Below, piece after piece: positions 17,948 through 27,331 of a stretch of 64,000 bases of DNA; within the stretch, counting starts at the first letter, position 1; every line of letters starts with the position of its first letter. Both the position numbers and the translations under genes were made by a program. The stretch is from Prochlorococcus marinus CUG1417 (GTDB taxonomy: Bacteria; Cyanobacteriota; Cyanobacteriia; PCC-6307; Cyanobiaceae). The stretch spans positions 547,257-611,256 of the forward strand of contig NZ_JAAORN010000002.1 in the NCBI RefSeq assembly GCF_017695975.1, in the 5' to 3' direction. The notes below the pieces were generated by a model. That model searched no databases. It was not told the DNA's origin and saw nothing but the letters and a program-made list of their open reading frames with translations.

Positions 17948-19273
17948 ATGCAAAAAGAATTGTTTAAAGAAGAAATAATTCATCAATTAGAATTACACCC
18001 AAGTAGATTAGATAAAGAAAAAATCATCTCAGAAGCAATGGAAGAAGGTCTAGATGATTTTTTTGAAGGCATACGTATGGCACTAGATCCATTAGTAACT
18101 TTTGGTGTAAAAAATGTCCCTGAGAAAGAGAATGAAAAAAGTCAAAATTTTTTATGGGAAGATTTTAGAAAATTAGCCAATAAGCTTATTCAGAGAGAAC
18201 TTACTGGTCACGCTGCTCGCGATGCAATTCTTACGGCTATGGAATCTGCAACAAAAGAAGAGTGGAATGGTTTTTATAGACGAGTTTTAATTAAAGATCT
18301 TAGATGTGGTGTATCTGAAAAAACAATCAACAAGATAGCAAAGAAATTTCCCAAATATGCTATTCCTATTTTTTCTTGTCCTTTAGCTCATGATAGTGCA
18401 AATCATGAAAAAAAAATGATAGGAAAAAAGCAAATTGAAATCAAATTAGATGGTGTACGCGTCTTAACTATTATTAGACAAAATAAAGTAGAAATGTTTT
18501 CTCGTAATGGGAAACAATTCCATAATTTTGGTCATATTATCTCAGAAATAGAAAACGCCTTAAAAAAAGACCCAGAGCCTTATGACTTAGTACTCGATGG
18601 TGAAGTGATGAGCGCTAACTTTCAAGATTTAATGAAACAGGTCCATAGAAAAGATGGCAAACAAACCAAAGACGCAGTTCTCCACCTATTTGACTTATGT
18701 CCACTTGAAAACTTTCAAAAAGGGAGATGGAACACTAGTCAAACAAAAAGAAGTTTATTAGTAAAAGAATGGGTAGCAAAACATTCTATGCTTCTAAAAC
18801 ATATACAAACACTTGAATGGGAAAATGTAAATCTCGACACTATTGAAGGACAAAAAAGATTTATAGAGCTGAATAAATCTGCTGTGGAAGGTGGTTATGA
18901 AGGAGTAATGATTAAAGATCCTGATGCTATGTATGAATGTAAAAGAACACACAGTTGGTTAAAAGCGAAACCTTTCATTGAAGTCACTTTAAAAGTTGTA
19001 TCGGTTGAGGAAGGTACAGGTCGCAACAAAGGGAGACTAGGAGCGATCCTGGTAGAAGGAAAAGATGATGGGTATGAATACAGTCTTAGTTGCGGAAGCG
19101 GATTTAGTGATATCCAACGTGAAGAATATTGGTCAAAACGTAATCATCTCGTTGGTCAACTTGTAGAAATCAGAGCTGATGCAAAAACCAAGTCAAAAGA
19201 TGCCGTGGCTTTTAGTCTTAGGTTTCCTAGATTTAAATGCTTTAGAGGATTTAAAGATGGAGAAAAAGTTTAA
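17948..19273 (+). CDS. ATP-dependent DNA ligase, T4 gp30-like
   Basis: The 441-residue ligase has the nucleotidyl-transfer motif I at Lys166 (KLDGVR, 166-171). Motif III LFDLCP, motif IV EGVMIKDP and motif V WLKAKP follow, with an OB-fold at the end. The N-terminal domain (RELTGHAARDAILTAM, then RVLIKDLRCGVS) resembles, from memory, phage T4 gp30 (LTGNAA and MMRDLECGAS). It seals DNA nicks using ATP. Cyanobacteria also carry NAD-dependent LigA for replication, so this is likely an accessory repair enzyme, perhaps of viral descent. ATG 17948 is preferred over the abutting GTG at 17945. Confidence 0.9.
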   Translation: MQKELFKEEIIHQLELHPSRLDKEKIISEAMEEGLDDFFEGIRMALDPLVTFGVKNVPEKENEKSQNFLWEDFRKLANKLIQRELTGHAARDAILTAMESATKEEWNGFYRRVLIKDLRCGVSEKTINKIAKKFPKYAIPIFSCPLAHDSANHEKKMIGKKQIEIKLDGVRVLTIIRQNKVEMFSRNGKQFHNFGHIISEIENALKKDPEPYDLVLDGEVMSANFQDLMKQVHRKDGKQTKDAVLHLFDLCPLENFQKGRWNTSQTKRSLLVKEWVAKHSMLLKHIQTLEWENVNLDTIEGQKRFIELNKSAVEGGYEGVMIKDPDAMYECKRTHSWLKAKPFIEVTLKVVSVEEGTGRNKGRLGAILVEGKDDGYEYSLSCGSGFSDIQREEYWSKRNHLVGQLVEIRADAKTKSKDAVAFSLRFPRFKCFRGFKDGEKV

Positions 19274-19348
19274 ATTTTAAAAAATAATATTCAACAAAGT
19301 AATCAAAGAATAATTTGGTTTTTAAACAAAAAAATTAAAAAACTTGGC

Positions 19349-19356
19349 TATAAAAT
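19349..19356 (+). promoter_or_regulatory. Candidate -10 element before the 50-residue ORF
   Basis: TATAAAAT lies 35 bases before the ATG at 19391 in the 117-base gap after the DNA ligase. No -35 is evident, which is normal for Prochlorococcus. It supports an independent transcript for the small ORF. Confidence 0.35.
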
Positions 19357-19390
19357 GTAAGAATAATTATCAGGACTTTTTGAGAGACTT

Positions 19391-19543
19391 ATGACAAAGA
19401 AAACAGTTTTCAACTTCATAAAAACACCTTGTGGACAGGCAAAATATATCGAATTAGAAGCCAACAAAACTTTACTAGGTAAATTAAGGCTTTTCTGGTT
19501 TATCTTAATTGCATCAATTAGAGATTGGAATATTAAAGAGTAA
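19391..19543 (+). CDS. Small protein, 50 residues, unknown
   Basis: An ATG at 19391 opens 50 codons ending in TAA at 19543. The protein starts MTKKTVFNFIKTPCGQAKYI. A hydrophobic stretch LRLFWFILIASI (about 32-43) follows, and it ends RDWNIKE, suggesting a membrane-associated peptide. A good -10 (TATAAAAT, 19349) precedes it. It fills the gap between the ligase and the convergent VTT gene, whose end is 4 bases away. Codon use resembles its neighbours. High-light Prochlorococcus genomes carry many such short genes, but I cannot name this one. Confidence 0.5.
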   Translation: MTKKTVFNFIKTPCGQAKYIELEANKTLLGKLRLFWFILIASIRDWNIKE

Positions 19544-19547
19544 ATTC

Positions 19548-20144
19548 TTAAGATTTTTCAAAATATTCTCTGGAGTATTTAGCTGAGAAATATACAACTA
19601 AAAAAGTTGAAATAATTCCAATGGTAGTAATATATAAATTATTAGGTGATTGCACATTTTTTAACTCCTGAATGCTTTTTGCCAAACTACCTATTGAGCA
19701 ATAAAGAAAAGTTCCAGGTATTATTCCAATAAGACCAAGAGCGAAATCTCTAAATTTAACATTATTCAAACCATAAAAATAATTTAGAATACTGAAGGGA
19801 AATATCGGCGATAATCTCGCTAAAAAAATTAATTTAAGTCCGCCTTTTTCTAATACTTTTTCCATAACACCTAATTTTGGATAACGGCTAAAAAGATTTT
19901 TTAGCTTTTTTGCAAAAAAACTTTTTGATACAAAAAAAGCAACTGATGCGCCTATGGAAGCGGAAATAAAAACGATAATTGATCCTAAATATGAGCCATA
20001 TAAAAAACCTGATAATAAAGATAACCAAGAAGCTGGAAGTATTAATAAAACAATTAAAATATAAATACAAACAAACGAAAAAATCCCAAAACCAGTATTA
20101 AAAAAAAAAGACAAATTATAAATATTTTCAAGAAATATATTCAT
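19548..20144 (-). CDS. TVP38/TMEM64 (VTT/DedA-like) family membrane protein
   Basis: This 198-residue protein has about five hydrophobic segments. The VTT core pattern is LLSGFLYGSYLGSIIVFISASIGASVAFFVSK (given here by key residues Gly-Phe-Leu-Tyr-Gly and Gly-Ala-Ser), followed by FLARLSPIFPFSILNYFYGL and FALGLIGIIPGTFLYC. Family members are thought to act as lipid scramblases or transporters in the inner membrane. The substrate here is unknown. ATG 20144 is chosen over an in-frame TTG at 20150, which would overlap the end of valS. It follows valS by 2 bases and is convergent with the small ORF. Confidence 0.8.
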   Translation of the reverse strand: MNIFLENIYNLSFFFNTGFGIFSFVCIYILIVLLILPASWLSLLSGFLYGSYLGSIIVFISASIGASVAFFVSKSFFAKKLKNLFSRYPKLGVMEKVLEKGGLKLIFLARLSPIFPFSILNYFYGLNNVKFRDFALGLIGIIPGTFLYCSIGSLAKSIQELKNVQSPNNLYITTIGIISTFLVVYFSAKYSREYFEKS

Positions 20145-20146
20145 TC

Positions 20147-22903
20147 TCAATTCAAAAGTTCAAGTTTTTTAGTGATTCTTTCCTTTTGTACCGAACCCTC
20201 ATCTAATTTAAATCTGCATTCTTCAACAATATCTTTTGGAGCCTTATCAACGAAATTTTTATTAGATAATCTCTTGTTTAAATTTTCTAATTCAATAGTT
20301 ACCTTTTTTAAATCCTTAGTTAACCTTTCCTTTAATGCATCTATATTCACAAAATCCTGAAAAGGCAAGTAAACCTCTAAATCACTAATTATCCCGGAAA
20401 AAGATTTAGCAAAATCTTTTTTATCAACAGCATTATTTTTAAAAATAAATACTTCAGAGGATTTAGTTAAGGTTCGAATATCATCAACTAAAATTTTTAA
20501 AAAATCAATCAATTCATCATTGTCTGAAATTAAATATACAGGACCTTTTTCTGATGGCTTAAGACCTAATTCAGCTCTCAAATTTCTAATCAGCCTAATA
20601 ATTTCAAAGAGTTGCTGAAAGGAATTATCAAGCTTATTATCAACAAATTTATTTTCGTGAATTGGCCATTTTTGAAGAGATAATAATGCATTATCTGGTT
20701 TTAGTTGCAGCACATGCCAAAGTTCCTCAGTAATGTGCGGCATAAAAGGATGAATCATTACCAAAATATCATTGAGCACTTTTATTAAAACTTTTTCAGA
20801 TATTTGTCTATTTTTAGTCTCTTTATTGTTAAACCTTTGTTTAGCAAATTCTACATACCAGTCACAAAAATCATTCCACGTAAATTCATATAGAAGTTTC
20901 GCAGATTCTCCCAATTTATATTCTTTCAACAAAGCAGCGACTTTTATATTTACCTGATTCAATTTCGATAAAATCCACTTATCACATAACTCTAAAAAAG
21001 TTTCATCACTCTCATTAAGCGAATAATTATTATTAGAAGTTTTATTAATTAACACAAATTTAGTTGCATTCCATAATTTATTCGCAAAATTTCTTGAAGC
21101 TTCAACAGTTGAAGACGTATCTTTTTTCCTATCAAAATCAAGTCGGATATCTTGTCCAGCGCCTGCAACTTCTCGAATTAAAGCAAATCGTAGAGCATCT
21201 GAACCATATTTATCAATTAATAGTATTGGATCAATACCATTACCTGAACTTTTACTCATTTTTTTATTGTTTTCATCTCGAACTAGACCATGAATATAAA
21301 CATCCTTAAAAGGAATATTATTTGTAAAAGTATTTCCCATCATAGTCATTCTTGCCACCCAGAAGAAAATAATATCGAAACCAGTAACAAGAACACTATT
21401 TGGATACCATTTTTTAAAATCCTGATCATTTATATTTGGCCAACCAAGGGTTGAGAAAGGCCATAAACCACTTGAAAACCATGTATCCAAAACATCTTTA
21501 TCACGAACCAATTTAATATTTAATCCAAATTTTTTATTAGCTTCGATTAAGGCATCTTCTTCATTTCTTGCAACGATATATGGAGTATTTTGTTCTATTG
21601 AGTCTTGAGATTCATCTAAAACATACCAGGCTGGTATTTGGTGCCCCCACCACAATTGCCTACTGATACACCAATCATTAATATTCTCTAACCAATCCTT
21701 ATAAACTTTCTCCCAGCGTGGAGGAATAAACGATGGGTTTTTAGAATCAAGTTCATTAAGACATCCTTGTGATATATCATCCATTTTCAAAAACCATTGT
21801 GTTGACAATAAAGGTTCAATTGGAACCTTACCTCTATCAGAAAAAGGAACAGTATGTTTATAATCCTCTATCTTTGTCAAAAGGCCTAAGTTATCCAATT
21901 CTTTGATAATTTTCTTTCTAGCCTCATATCTATCTAAATTTTGAAAAATACCGGCATTAATATTTAAAGTTCCATCTTTGTTCATTACATTAATCTGTTT
22001 TAAATTATGCCTTTTTCCTATTGCAAAATCATTTGGATCATGGGCTGGAGTAACCTTCACACAACCAGTACCAAAATCTTTATCAACATGTGAATCAGCA
22101 ATAACAGGTATTTCTCTATCAACGAAAGGAACTTTTACTTTAACGCCAATAAATTCTTTATATCTATCATCATCAGGATTAACTGCCACAGCAGTATCAC
22201 CCAAAAGAGTTTCTGGTCTTGTTGTTGCAACTTCTAAGTACTTATCTAACTGTTTACCACTTTCAGAAATTAAAGGGTATTTAAAATGCCATAAATGACC
22301 ATTTACTTCTTGCATTTCAACTTCAAGATCACTTACTGCAGATTGAGATTCAGGGCACCAATTAACCAAATATTCGCCTCTATAAATTAAATTCTTTTTA
22401 TAAAGAATATTAAAAGCCTCAATAACTGCTTCATTTAATTTTTGATCAAGAGTAAATCTTTCTCTAGTCCAGTCAACTGAATATCCTATCCTTTTTAATT
22501 GAGAAACTATTCTTCCACCACTTTGTTCTTTCCACTTCCATGCTCTTTTAAGAAATTCATCTCTTCCAATATCCTCACTTGTTTTGCCTTCACTTTTTAA
22601 TTGTTTTTCGAGAATAGTTTGAACAGCTATTGAAGCATGATCAGTTCCCGGTAAACACAAAACATTCTTACCTAAAAGTCTTTGAAAACGTACTACAACA
22701 TCTATTAAAGCCGTATTAAATGCATGCCCCATATGCAAAGATCCAGTTACATTTGGTGGTGGAATAACAACACAAAAAGGCTCCCCATCATCCTCAGGGT
22801 TAGGACTAAACGCCTTTAGTCTTTCCCATTTTTCTTGCCACTTTTTCTCTACTTCAAAAGGTGAATAATTCTCTAAAGATAATTGATCATTCATCTCTGT
22901 CAT
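20147..22903 (-). CDS. valS: Valyl-tRNA synthetase
   Basis: The 918-residue class Ia synthetase has the HIGH-type motif HMGH (57-60) after PPPNVTGSL. The CP1 editing domain contains TTRPETLLGDTAVAVNPDD, and KMSKS is at 548-552. The C-terminal anticodon-binding domain ends in the ValS coiled-coil arm (last 70 residues, rich in Lys, Glu and Leu). It charges tRNA-Val. ATG 22903 is chosen; a TTG two codons upstream is less likely. A tRNA-Val(UAC) gene lies about 450 bases upstream on the same strand with only the HesB-like gene between, an unusual cognate pairing. Confidence 0.98.
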   Translation of the reverse strand: MTEMNDQLSLENYSPFEVEKKWQEKWERLKAFSPNPEDDGEPFCVVIPPPNVTGSLHMGHAFNTALIDVVVRFQRLLGKNVLCLPGTDHASIAVQTILEKQLKSEGKTSEDIGRDEFLKRAWKWKEQSGGRIVSQLKRIGYSVDWTRERFTLDQKLNEAVIEAFNILYKKNLIYRGEYLVNWCPESQSAVSDLEVEMQEVNGHLWHFKYPLISESGKQLDKYLEVATTRPETLLGDTAVAVNPDDDRYKEFIGVKVKVPFVDREIPVIADSHVDKDFGTGCVKVTPAHDPNDFAIGKRHNLKQINVMNKDGTLNINAGIFQNLDRYEARKKIIKELDNLGLLTKIEDYKHTVPFSDRGKVPIEPLLSTQWFLKMDDISQGCLNELDSKNPSFIPPRWEKVYKDWLENINDWCISRQLWWGHQIPAWYVLDESQDSIEQNTPYIVARNEEDALIEANKKFGLNIKLVRDKDVLDTWFSSGLWPFSTLGWPNINDQDFKKWYPNSVLVTGFDIIFFWVARMTMMGNTFTNNIPFKDVYIHGLVRDENNKKMSKSSGNGIDPILLIDKYGSDALRFALIREVAGAGQDIRLDFDRKKDTSSTVEASRNFANKLWNATKFVLINKTSNNNYSLNESDETFLELCDKWILSKLNQVNIKVAALLKEYKLGESAKLLYEFTWNDFCDWYVEFAKQRFNNKETKNRQISEKVLIKVLNDILVMIHPFMPHITEELWHVLQLKPDNALLSLQKWPIHENKFVDNKLDNSFQQLFEIIRLIRNLRAELGLKPSEKGPVYLISDNDELIDFLKILVDDIRTLTKSSEVFIFKNNAVDKKDFAKSFSGIISDLEVYLPFQDFVNIDALKERLTKDLKKVTIELENLNKRLSNKNFVDKAPKDIVEECRFKLDEGSVQKERITKKLELLN

Positions 22904-22919
22904 GTTCAAATTTTATTTC

Positions 22920-22938
22920 AATAAACTTTTTGTTTATT
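22920..22938 (-). other. 7-bp hairpin in the valS leader
   Basis: AATAAAC (22920-22926), a 5-base loop and GTTTATT (22932-22938) make a perfect stem ending 17 bases before the valS start codon. No poly-U tail follows on the valS strand, so it is not a standard terminator there. It is AT-only apart from one G-C pair and may be incidental. Confidence 0.2.
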
Positions 22939-23000
22939 TTATCTTGAGAGCAGCTAATTATTGAAAATAATATTAGTTTGCAAAAAAAGACACATTCATT

Positions 23001-23342
23001 CTACAAAAGTTTGAAACCAGAACCACATGAACAACGTTTTGCATTTTTTGGGGTTGAAATAAGAAATCCACCACCGCTCAAATCACCGTAATAATCTAAT
23101 TTTAAATCTTTCAGTAAATTAAACTTTTTTACATCCGCGTACAAAGTTACTCCTTCAGTTCTTGAAATAGGGGATCCATTACATGTACCTGGCCTTAATT
23201 TAATATGCATCCATCCTTCGGAACAATTTTTATCCTCTACCAAATCAATCGACATTTCTCCTGGAGAACCTCCAAAAGAAGCTTGCCTAGATAGTTCTGA
23301 AGCAGCACTTTGACTGATTGAAAGATTGACGATCTCAGTCAT
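23001..23342 (-). CDS. HesB/IscA-like (A-type) iron-sulfur carrier homologue
   Basis: The 113-residue protein begins at ATG 23342 (MTEIVNLSISQSAASEL), a typical A-type carrier opening. A longer reading would run into the tRNA gene. Cys54 in RPGTCNGSP aligns with the first cluster cysteine, and CSCGSGF gives Cys104 and Cys106. The spacing, C-x49-C-x-C, is shorter than in E. coli IscA (C-x63-C-x-C). The canonical GCSG is altered, so cluster binding is uncertain. It may be a divergent Fe-S scaffold. It sits 15 bases after tRNA-Val and 97 bases before valS. Confidence 0.75.
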   Translation of the reverse strand: MTEIVNLSISQSAASELSRQASFGGSPGEMSIDLVEDKNCSEGWMHIKLRPGTCNGSPISRTEGVTLYADVKKFNLLKDLKLDYYGDLSGGGFLISTPKNAKRCSCGSGFKLL

Positions 23343-23357
23343 TAGAAAAATAATAAA

Positions 23358-23429
<72 letters not shown>

Positions 23430-23441
23430 TTATAATAGATC

Positions 23442-23447
23442 ATTCTA
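23442..23447 (-). promoter_or_regulatory. Candidate -10 element for tRNA-Val
   Basis: TAGAAT reads on the minus strand 12 bases before the tRNA 5' end. No -35 is visible at the expected distance. A second AT-rich motif, TATTAT, lies closer to the tRNA and is too near to serve. This is weak support for transcription starting just upstream of the tRNA. Confidence 0.25.
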
Positions 23448-23527
23448 ATAGATGAAGTTGAAAAATTTATACTAAGTATTTAAATATTTCATGATTGAGG
23501 CAAAATTTAATTAATAAGATATACCCT

Positions 23528-24382
23528 ATGTCCTCAAACAATAGATATAAGTTGGAAAACAATTCTGATTTAGAAACTATAAATAGTTTTAAAATCTTAA
23601 TATCTAATATCAAAGCATTAAAAGATAAAACTTGGGGCTGCCCATGGCAAAAAATACAATCTCATGTATCATTGATCCCATTTTTGTATGAAGAAAGTAA
23701 TGAATTTATAGATGCGATATATGAAAAAAATGCAGATAACATATGTGAGGAGTTAGGAGATCTTTTACTACAAATAATGCTTCATGCTGAAATCGGTTAC
23801 GAAGAAAAAGAATTTACACTAAATGATGTTATAAAAAATCTAAACAAGAAAATTATTAATAGACATCCATATATTTTTAACAAAAAAGAAAAAGTATCAT
23901 TAAAAAAATCACAACAGATTTGGGTAAATATAAAAAATTTAGAAAAAGAAGCAACTCATATGAAATCTTCAATTAGTAGAAATTTAAATTTGAAAATTAA
24001 AAATTTACCGCCAACTGTTGGAACAGATAAAATCACAAATATTGTTAAAGAATATGGTTTCAAATGGGAAAGTACTGATGAGATTTTTAAAAAGTTAGAA
24101 GAAGAGATTAATGAATTAAAGGAAGCAATTAATAGTAAAAATGATTCAGAGATAAAAAATGAATTTGGGGATATTTACTTTACCCTTCTTAATCTCTCAA
24201 ACTTTTTAAAGATTAATCCTGAATCAGCTCTTCAAAAAACTAATATAAAATTTTTAGACAGATTTTCAATCGTCGAAGAGCATGCAGGAGATAATATTAA
24301 AAAACAAACTCCTAAAGACTTTCAACGGCTTTGGCAAATAGCCAAACAAAAACTGGCGGGAAAAATTCCAAAAAGCAAATGA
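23528..24382 (+). CDS. mazG: Nucleoside triphosphate pyrophosphohydrolase MazG
   Basis: I start at ATG 23528 (284 residues); an upstream TTG at 23495 adds eleven unmatched residues. There are two MazG-type domains. The first has CPWQKIQSHVSLIPFLYEE, then EFIDAI and EELGDLLLQIMLHAEI. The second has EEEINELKEAI and NEFGDIYFTLLNLS. The paired ExxE and ExxD metal ligands are present. It hydrolyses NTPs and dNTPs to monophosphates and may tune alarmone or damaged-nucleotide levels. Cyanophages carry short MazG relatives; this is the two-domain bacterial type. Its stop overlaps the speE start (ATGA), so they are translationally coupled. Confidence 0.95.
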   Translation: MSSNNRYKLENNSDLETINSFKILISNIKALKDKTWGCPWQKIQSHVSLIPFLYEESNEFIDAIYEKNADNICEELGDLLLQIMLHAEIGYEEKEFTLNDVIKNLNKKIINRHPYIFNKKEKVSLKKSQQIWVNIKNLEKEATHMKSSISRNLNLKIKNLPPTVGTDKITNIVKEYGFKWESTDEIFKKLEEEINELKEAINSKNDSEIKNEFGDIYFTLLNLSNFLKINPESALQKTNIKFLDRFSIVEEHAGDNIKKQTPKDFQRLWQIAKQKLAGKIPKSK

Positions 24383-25230
24383 CAAATATTACAACATGGA
24401 TAGATGAATATCATAAAGGCTCAAGATTCGGCCTAAATGGGAAAATCCTAATTAAAAAAACCTCAAAATATCAAGAAATTATTGTTATCGAAAATGAATA
24501 TTATGGTAAAGCTTTAATGTTGGATGGCTGCTGGATGACATCATTAAAAGACGAGAAATATTATCATGAGTGTCTTGTGCATCCTGCATTAAGTAGCATT
24601 GACGAGAAATCTAATGTACTAATTATTGGCGGTGGTGACGGTGGTACTGTAAGAGAATGCGTTAAATATTCTCAAATATCAAAAATTGATCTAGTAGAAA
24701 TTGATGAGGAGGTAATCAAAATATCTAAAAAATTTCTAAAAGAAATTGGAGGCGAAGCATGGAATGACAAAAGGTTAGAAATTCATGTTGATGATGGCGT
24801 TAAATGGGTAAAAAAAACAAGAGATAATGTTTACGATGTTATATTTATAGATTGTTCAGATCCCTCAGAATTTTCAAATTTATTATTTTCAGATTCTTTT
24901 TATAAAGAATGTAAAAGAATACTTTCACCAAGTGGGATATTAGCAACCCAAAGCGAATCTCCTGAATCCTTCCAAAACATTCACATAAATATTCTGAAAA
25001 CAATAAAAAATATATTTAAAGTTTCTGAAACAATGTATTCCTTCGTGCCTATATATCCAAGCGGGATATGGAGTTGGACATTTGCTTCTTCAAAAAATCT
25101 AAATTTATCAAAGCAAAACTATGATGAAATCCTAAAAATAGAAAAAGGATGTGAAATTTGGAATTTAAATTTTCAAAATGCAGCATTCAAAATGATGCCA
25201 AATAAAATTGTAAAAGAACTAGATTCATAA
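24379..25230 (+). CDS. speE: Spermidine synthase (polyamine aminopropyltransferase)
   Basis: The 283-residue enzyme begins at ATG 24379 (MTNITTWIDEYHKGSRFGL). It has YHECLVHPAL, the aminopropyl-donor site LIIGGGDGGTVRECVK, and the catalytic Asp region FIDCSDPSE. It transfers an aminopropyl group from decarboxylated SAM to putrescine. Length is normal. It overlaps mazG by 4 bases and is followed 1 base later by speB, giving a compact polyamine module with MazG upstream. Confidence 0.96.
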   Translation: MTNITTWIDEYHKGSRFGLNGKILIKKTSKYQEIIVIENEYYGKALMLDGCWMTSLKDEKYYHECLVHPALSSIDEKSNVLIIGGGDGGTVRECVKYSQISKIDLVEIDEEVIKISKKFLKEIGGEAWNDKRLEIHVDDGVKWVKKTRDNVYDVIFIDCSDPSEFSNLLFSDSFYKECKRILSPSGILATQSESPESFQNIHINILKTIKNIFKVSETMYSFVPIYPSGIWSWTFASSKNLNLSKQNYDEILKIEKGCEIWNLNFQNAAFKMMPNKIVKELDS

Positions 25231-25231
25231 G

Positions 25232-26113
25232 ATGACAAAAAATTTATTTGATAATGAAAATGCAATTTATATGGGAGCAAAAAGAAGTCCTGAGAATTGC
25301 TCAATTGGTATATTTGGAGTTAATTATGACGGGACATGTTCGTTTAAACCAGGAGCAAGATTTGGTCCAGAAGCAATAAGACAAGTCAGTTCTTGTTTAG
25401 AAACATATTGTCCAAAAATAAAAAAGGACTTAGAGGATATTATGTATGTTGATTTTGGATCAATACTAATTGATAAAAATGACTCAAAGTCCGTTATTGA
25501 ATCGGTTAAATCAGCAACAAATTATTTAATTAGTAAACGCCTTATTCCTATTATGCTTGGAGGCGAGCACTCTATTACAAGAGGTGCTATTGAAGCATTA
25601 GTAAAAAAATATCCAGATTTGATATTGGTTCAACTTGATGCTCATGCAGATTTAAGAGAATCATATATAGGGAATGAACATAGTCATGCTTGTACCATGA
25701 AAAGATGCTTAGAAGTGCTACCTGAAAAAAAAGTTTTGCAAGTAGGAATTAGAAGTGGGACTAAAGAAGAATTTGAAATTATGCATAACAACAACCAATT
25801 AGTAAACTTTTATCCAGGCGGAAATGCACATGAGTTAAAAGAAGCTCTTCTGCCATACGCTAAGTCTCCAATCTATTTAACAATAGATTTAGATTGGTTT
25901 GATCCCAGTTTATTAGCAGGGACGGGCACTCCAGAACCGGGAGGATTTTTTTGGAATGATTTTGAAGAAATACTGAACACTTTAAAAGACCTTAGAATTG
26001 TGGCTTCAGATATTGTGGAATTATCTCCAGAAATTGATAAAAGCGGAGTGAGCAGCATAGTTGCAGCCAAAGTACTTAGAAGCTTAATTTTGTCATTAAA
26101 AAATATGCAATAA
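25232..26113 (+). CDS. speB: Agmatinase (ureohydrolase family)
   Basis: The 293-residue protein carries the manganese-binding ureohydrolase motifs GGEHSITRG, LDAHADLRE and TIDLDWFDP, with NEHSHACTM between. The family includes arginase, agmatinase and guanidino hydrolases. Placement directly after speE favours agmatinase, which makes putrescine from agmatine; guanidinobutyrase remains possible. All metal ligands look intact. It is 1 base downstream of speE and 50 bases before gcvT. Confidence 0.9.
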   Translation: MTKNLFDNENAIYMGAKRSPENCSIGIFGVNYDGTCSFKPGARFGPEAIRQVSSCLETYCPKIKKDLEDIMYVDFGSILIDKNDSKSVIESVKSATNYLISKRLIPIMLGGEHSITRGAIEALVKKYPDLILVQLDAHADLRESYIGNEHSHACTMKRCLEVLPEKKVLQVGIRSGTKEEFEIMHNNNQLVNFYPGGNAHELKEALLPYAKSPIYLTIDLDWFDPSLLAGTGTPEPGGFFWNDFEEILNTLKDLRIVASDIVELSPEIDKSGVSSIVAAKVLRSLILSLKNMQ

Positions 26114-26163
26114 AAAATTTCTAAACTACAGTGTAAAAATACTCAATAAAAACTAAATATCTC

Positions 26164-27276
26164 ATGGATTTGCTAAAAAGTCCTCTTTATTCAAAATATG
26201 TTGAATCCAATGCAAAATTAGTGGATTTTGTAGGTTGGGAAATGCCCATATCATTTTCAGGATTAATTAAAGAGCATGAATCAGTTAGATCTTCAGCAGG
26301 ATTATTTGATATTTCTCACATGGGTGTTATTTCTATAAAGGGAATCAATCCAAAGGATTATATTCAAAAACTTTTTCCTACTAATTTATACTCCTTTTCT
26401 GAAGGTCAGGGACTTTATACAGTAATGCTCAATGATAAAGGCGGAATAATAGATGACTTAATAATTTATGACCTTGGTATACAAGAAAATGACATATCAG
26501 AATTATTATTAATAGTTAATGCAAGTAGATATGAAGTAGATTTTCAGTGGATAAAAAATAATTTAAATATGTATGAAATTTCGATAACAAACTTTAAAAA
26601 AGACAAAGTACTTTTAGCACTACAGGGAAAAAACTCATTCGATTTATTTGAAGAATGGATTGAATCTTCGATCTCACATATCCCTAACTTTGGATGCGAA
26701 TATAAAATTTTTGAACATATTTCGCCAAAAGAAAAAATTTTCTTTTCAAAGACAGGTTATACGGGGGAAAATGGTCTAGAAATACTTTTATCTAAAAAAG
26801 CTGCAATTAATTTATGGGATTTCTCAATTTCCAAAAATGTTGCCCCTTGTGGTTTAGGAGCTAGAGATACGCTTAGACTTGAAGCAGGCATGCATCTTTA
26901 TGGTCAAGACATAAATGAAAAAACTTCTCCATATGAAGCAGGTTTAGGCTGGCTAGTACATCTAGAAAATAATCACGAATTCTTTGGAAGAAAATTTCTT
27001 GAAGAGCAGTCAAGATTAGGTATTCAAAAAAAGTTAGTTGGTCTCTCTATAGAAGGTAAAGCGATAGGAAGAAAAGGTTGCGCAGTTTTTAAAGGTGAAG
27101 AAAATATTGGGACTATCACAAGCGGGAGTTGGTCTCCAACTAAACAACAAGCTATAGCTTTTGCATACATCAATACTTCACATGCCTTAATAAGTAATGA
27201 AGTTCAAATATTAATAAGAGGCAAAAAATTCAAAGGGGTAATAACAAAGAGAGCGTTTTATAAAAAAAATTATTAA
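26164..27276 (+). CDS. gcvT: Glycine cleavage system T protein (aminomethyltransferase)
   Basis: The 370-residue folate enzyme has [10 protein letters not shown], the [11 protein letters not shown] signature, [13 protein letters not shown], and [18 protein letters not shown] for folate and aminomethyl binding. It releases ammonia and makes methylene-tetrahydrofolate from lipoyl-bound aminomethyl. The length is typical. gcvT is on the plus strand with speB upstream, 16 kb from gcvHP. The 50-base upstream gap is too short for a tandem glycine riboswitch. Confidence 0.97.
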   Translation: MDLLKSPLYSKYVESNAKLVDFVGWEMPISFSGLIKEHESVRSSAGLFDISHMGVISIKGINPKDYIQKLFPTNLYSFSEGQGLYTVMLNDKGGIIDDLIIYDLGIQENDISELLLIVNASRYEVDFQWIKNNLNMYEISITNFKKDKVLLALQGKNSFDLFEEWIESSISHIPNFGCEYKIFEHISPKEKIFFSKTGYTGENGLEILLSKKAAINLWDFSISKNVAPCGLGARDTLRLEAGMHLYGQDINEKTSPYEAGLGWLVHLENNHEFFGRKFLEEQSRLGIQKKLVGLSIEGKAIGRKGCAVFKGEENIGTITSGSWSPTKQQAIAFAYINTSHALISNEVQILIRGKKFKGVITKRAFYKKNY

Positions 27277-27331
27277 CTAAATTTACCCTTAAAGAATTAT
27301 TATAAGTTATTGATAAATAAATCATACTTAG

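Noticed and set aside
26114..26163. Glycine riboswitch before gcvT
   Set aside because: The 50-base gap is too short for the two aptamers and shows no matching core.
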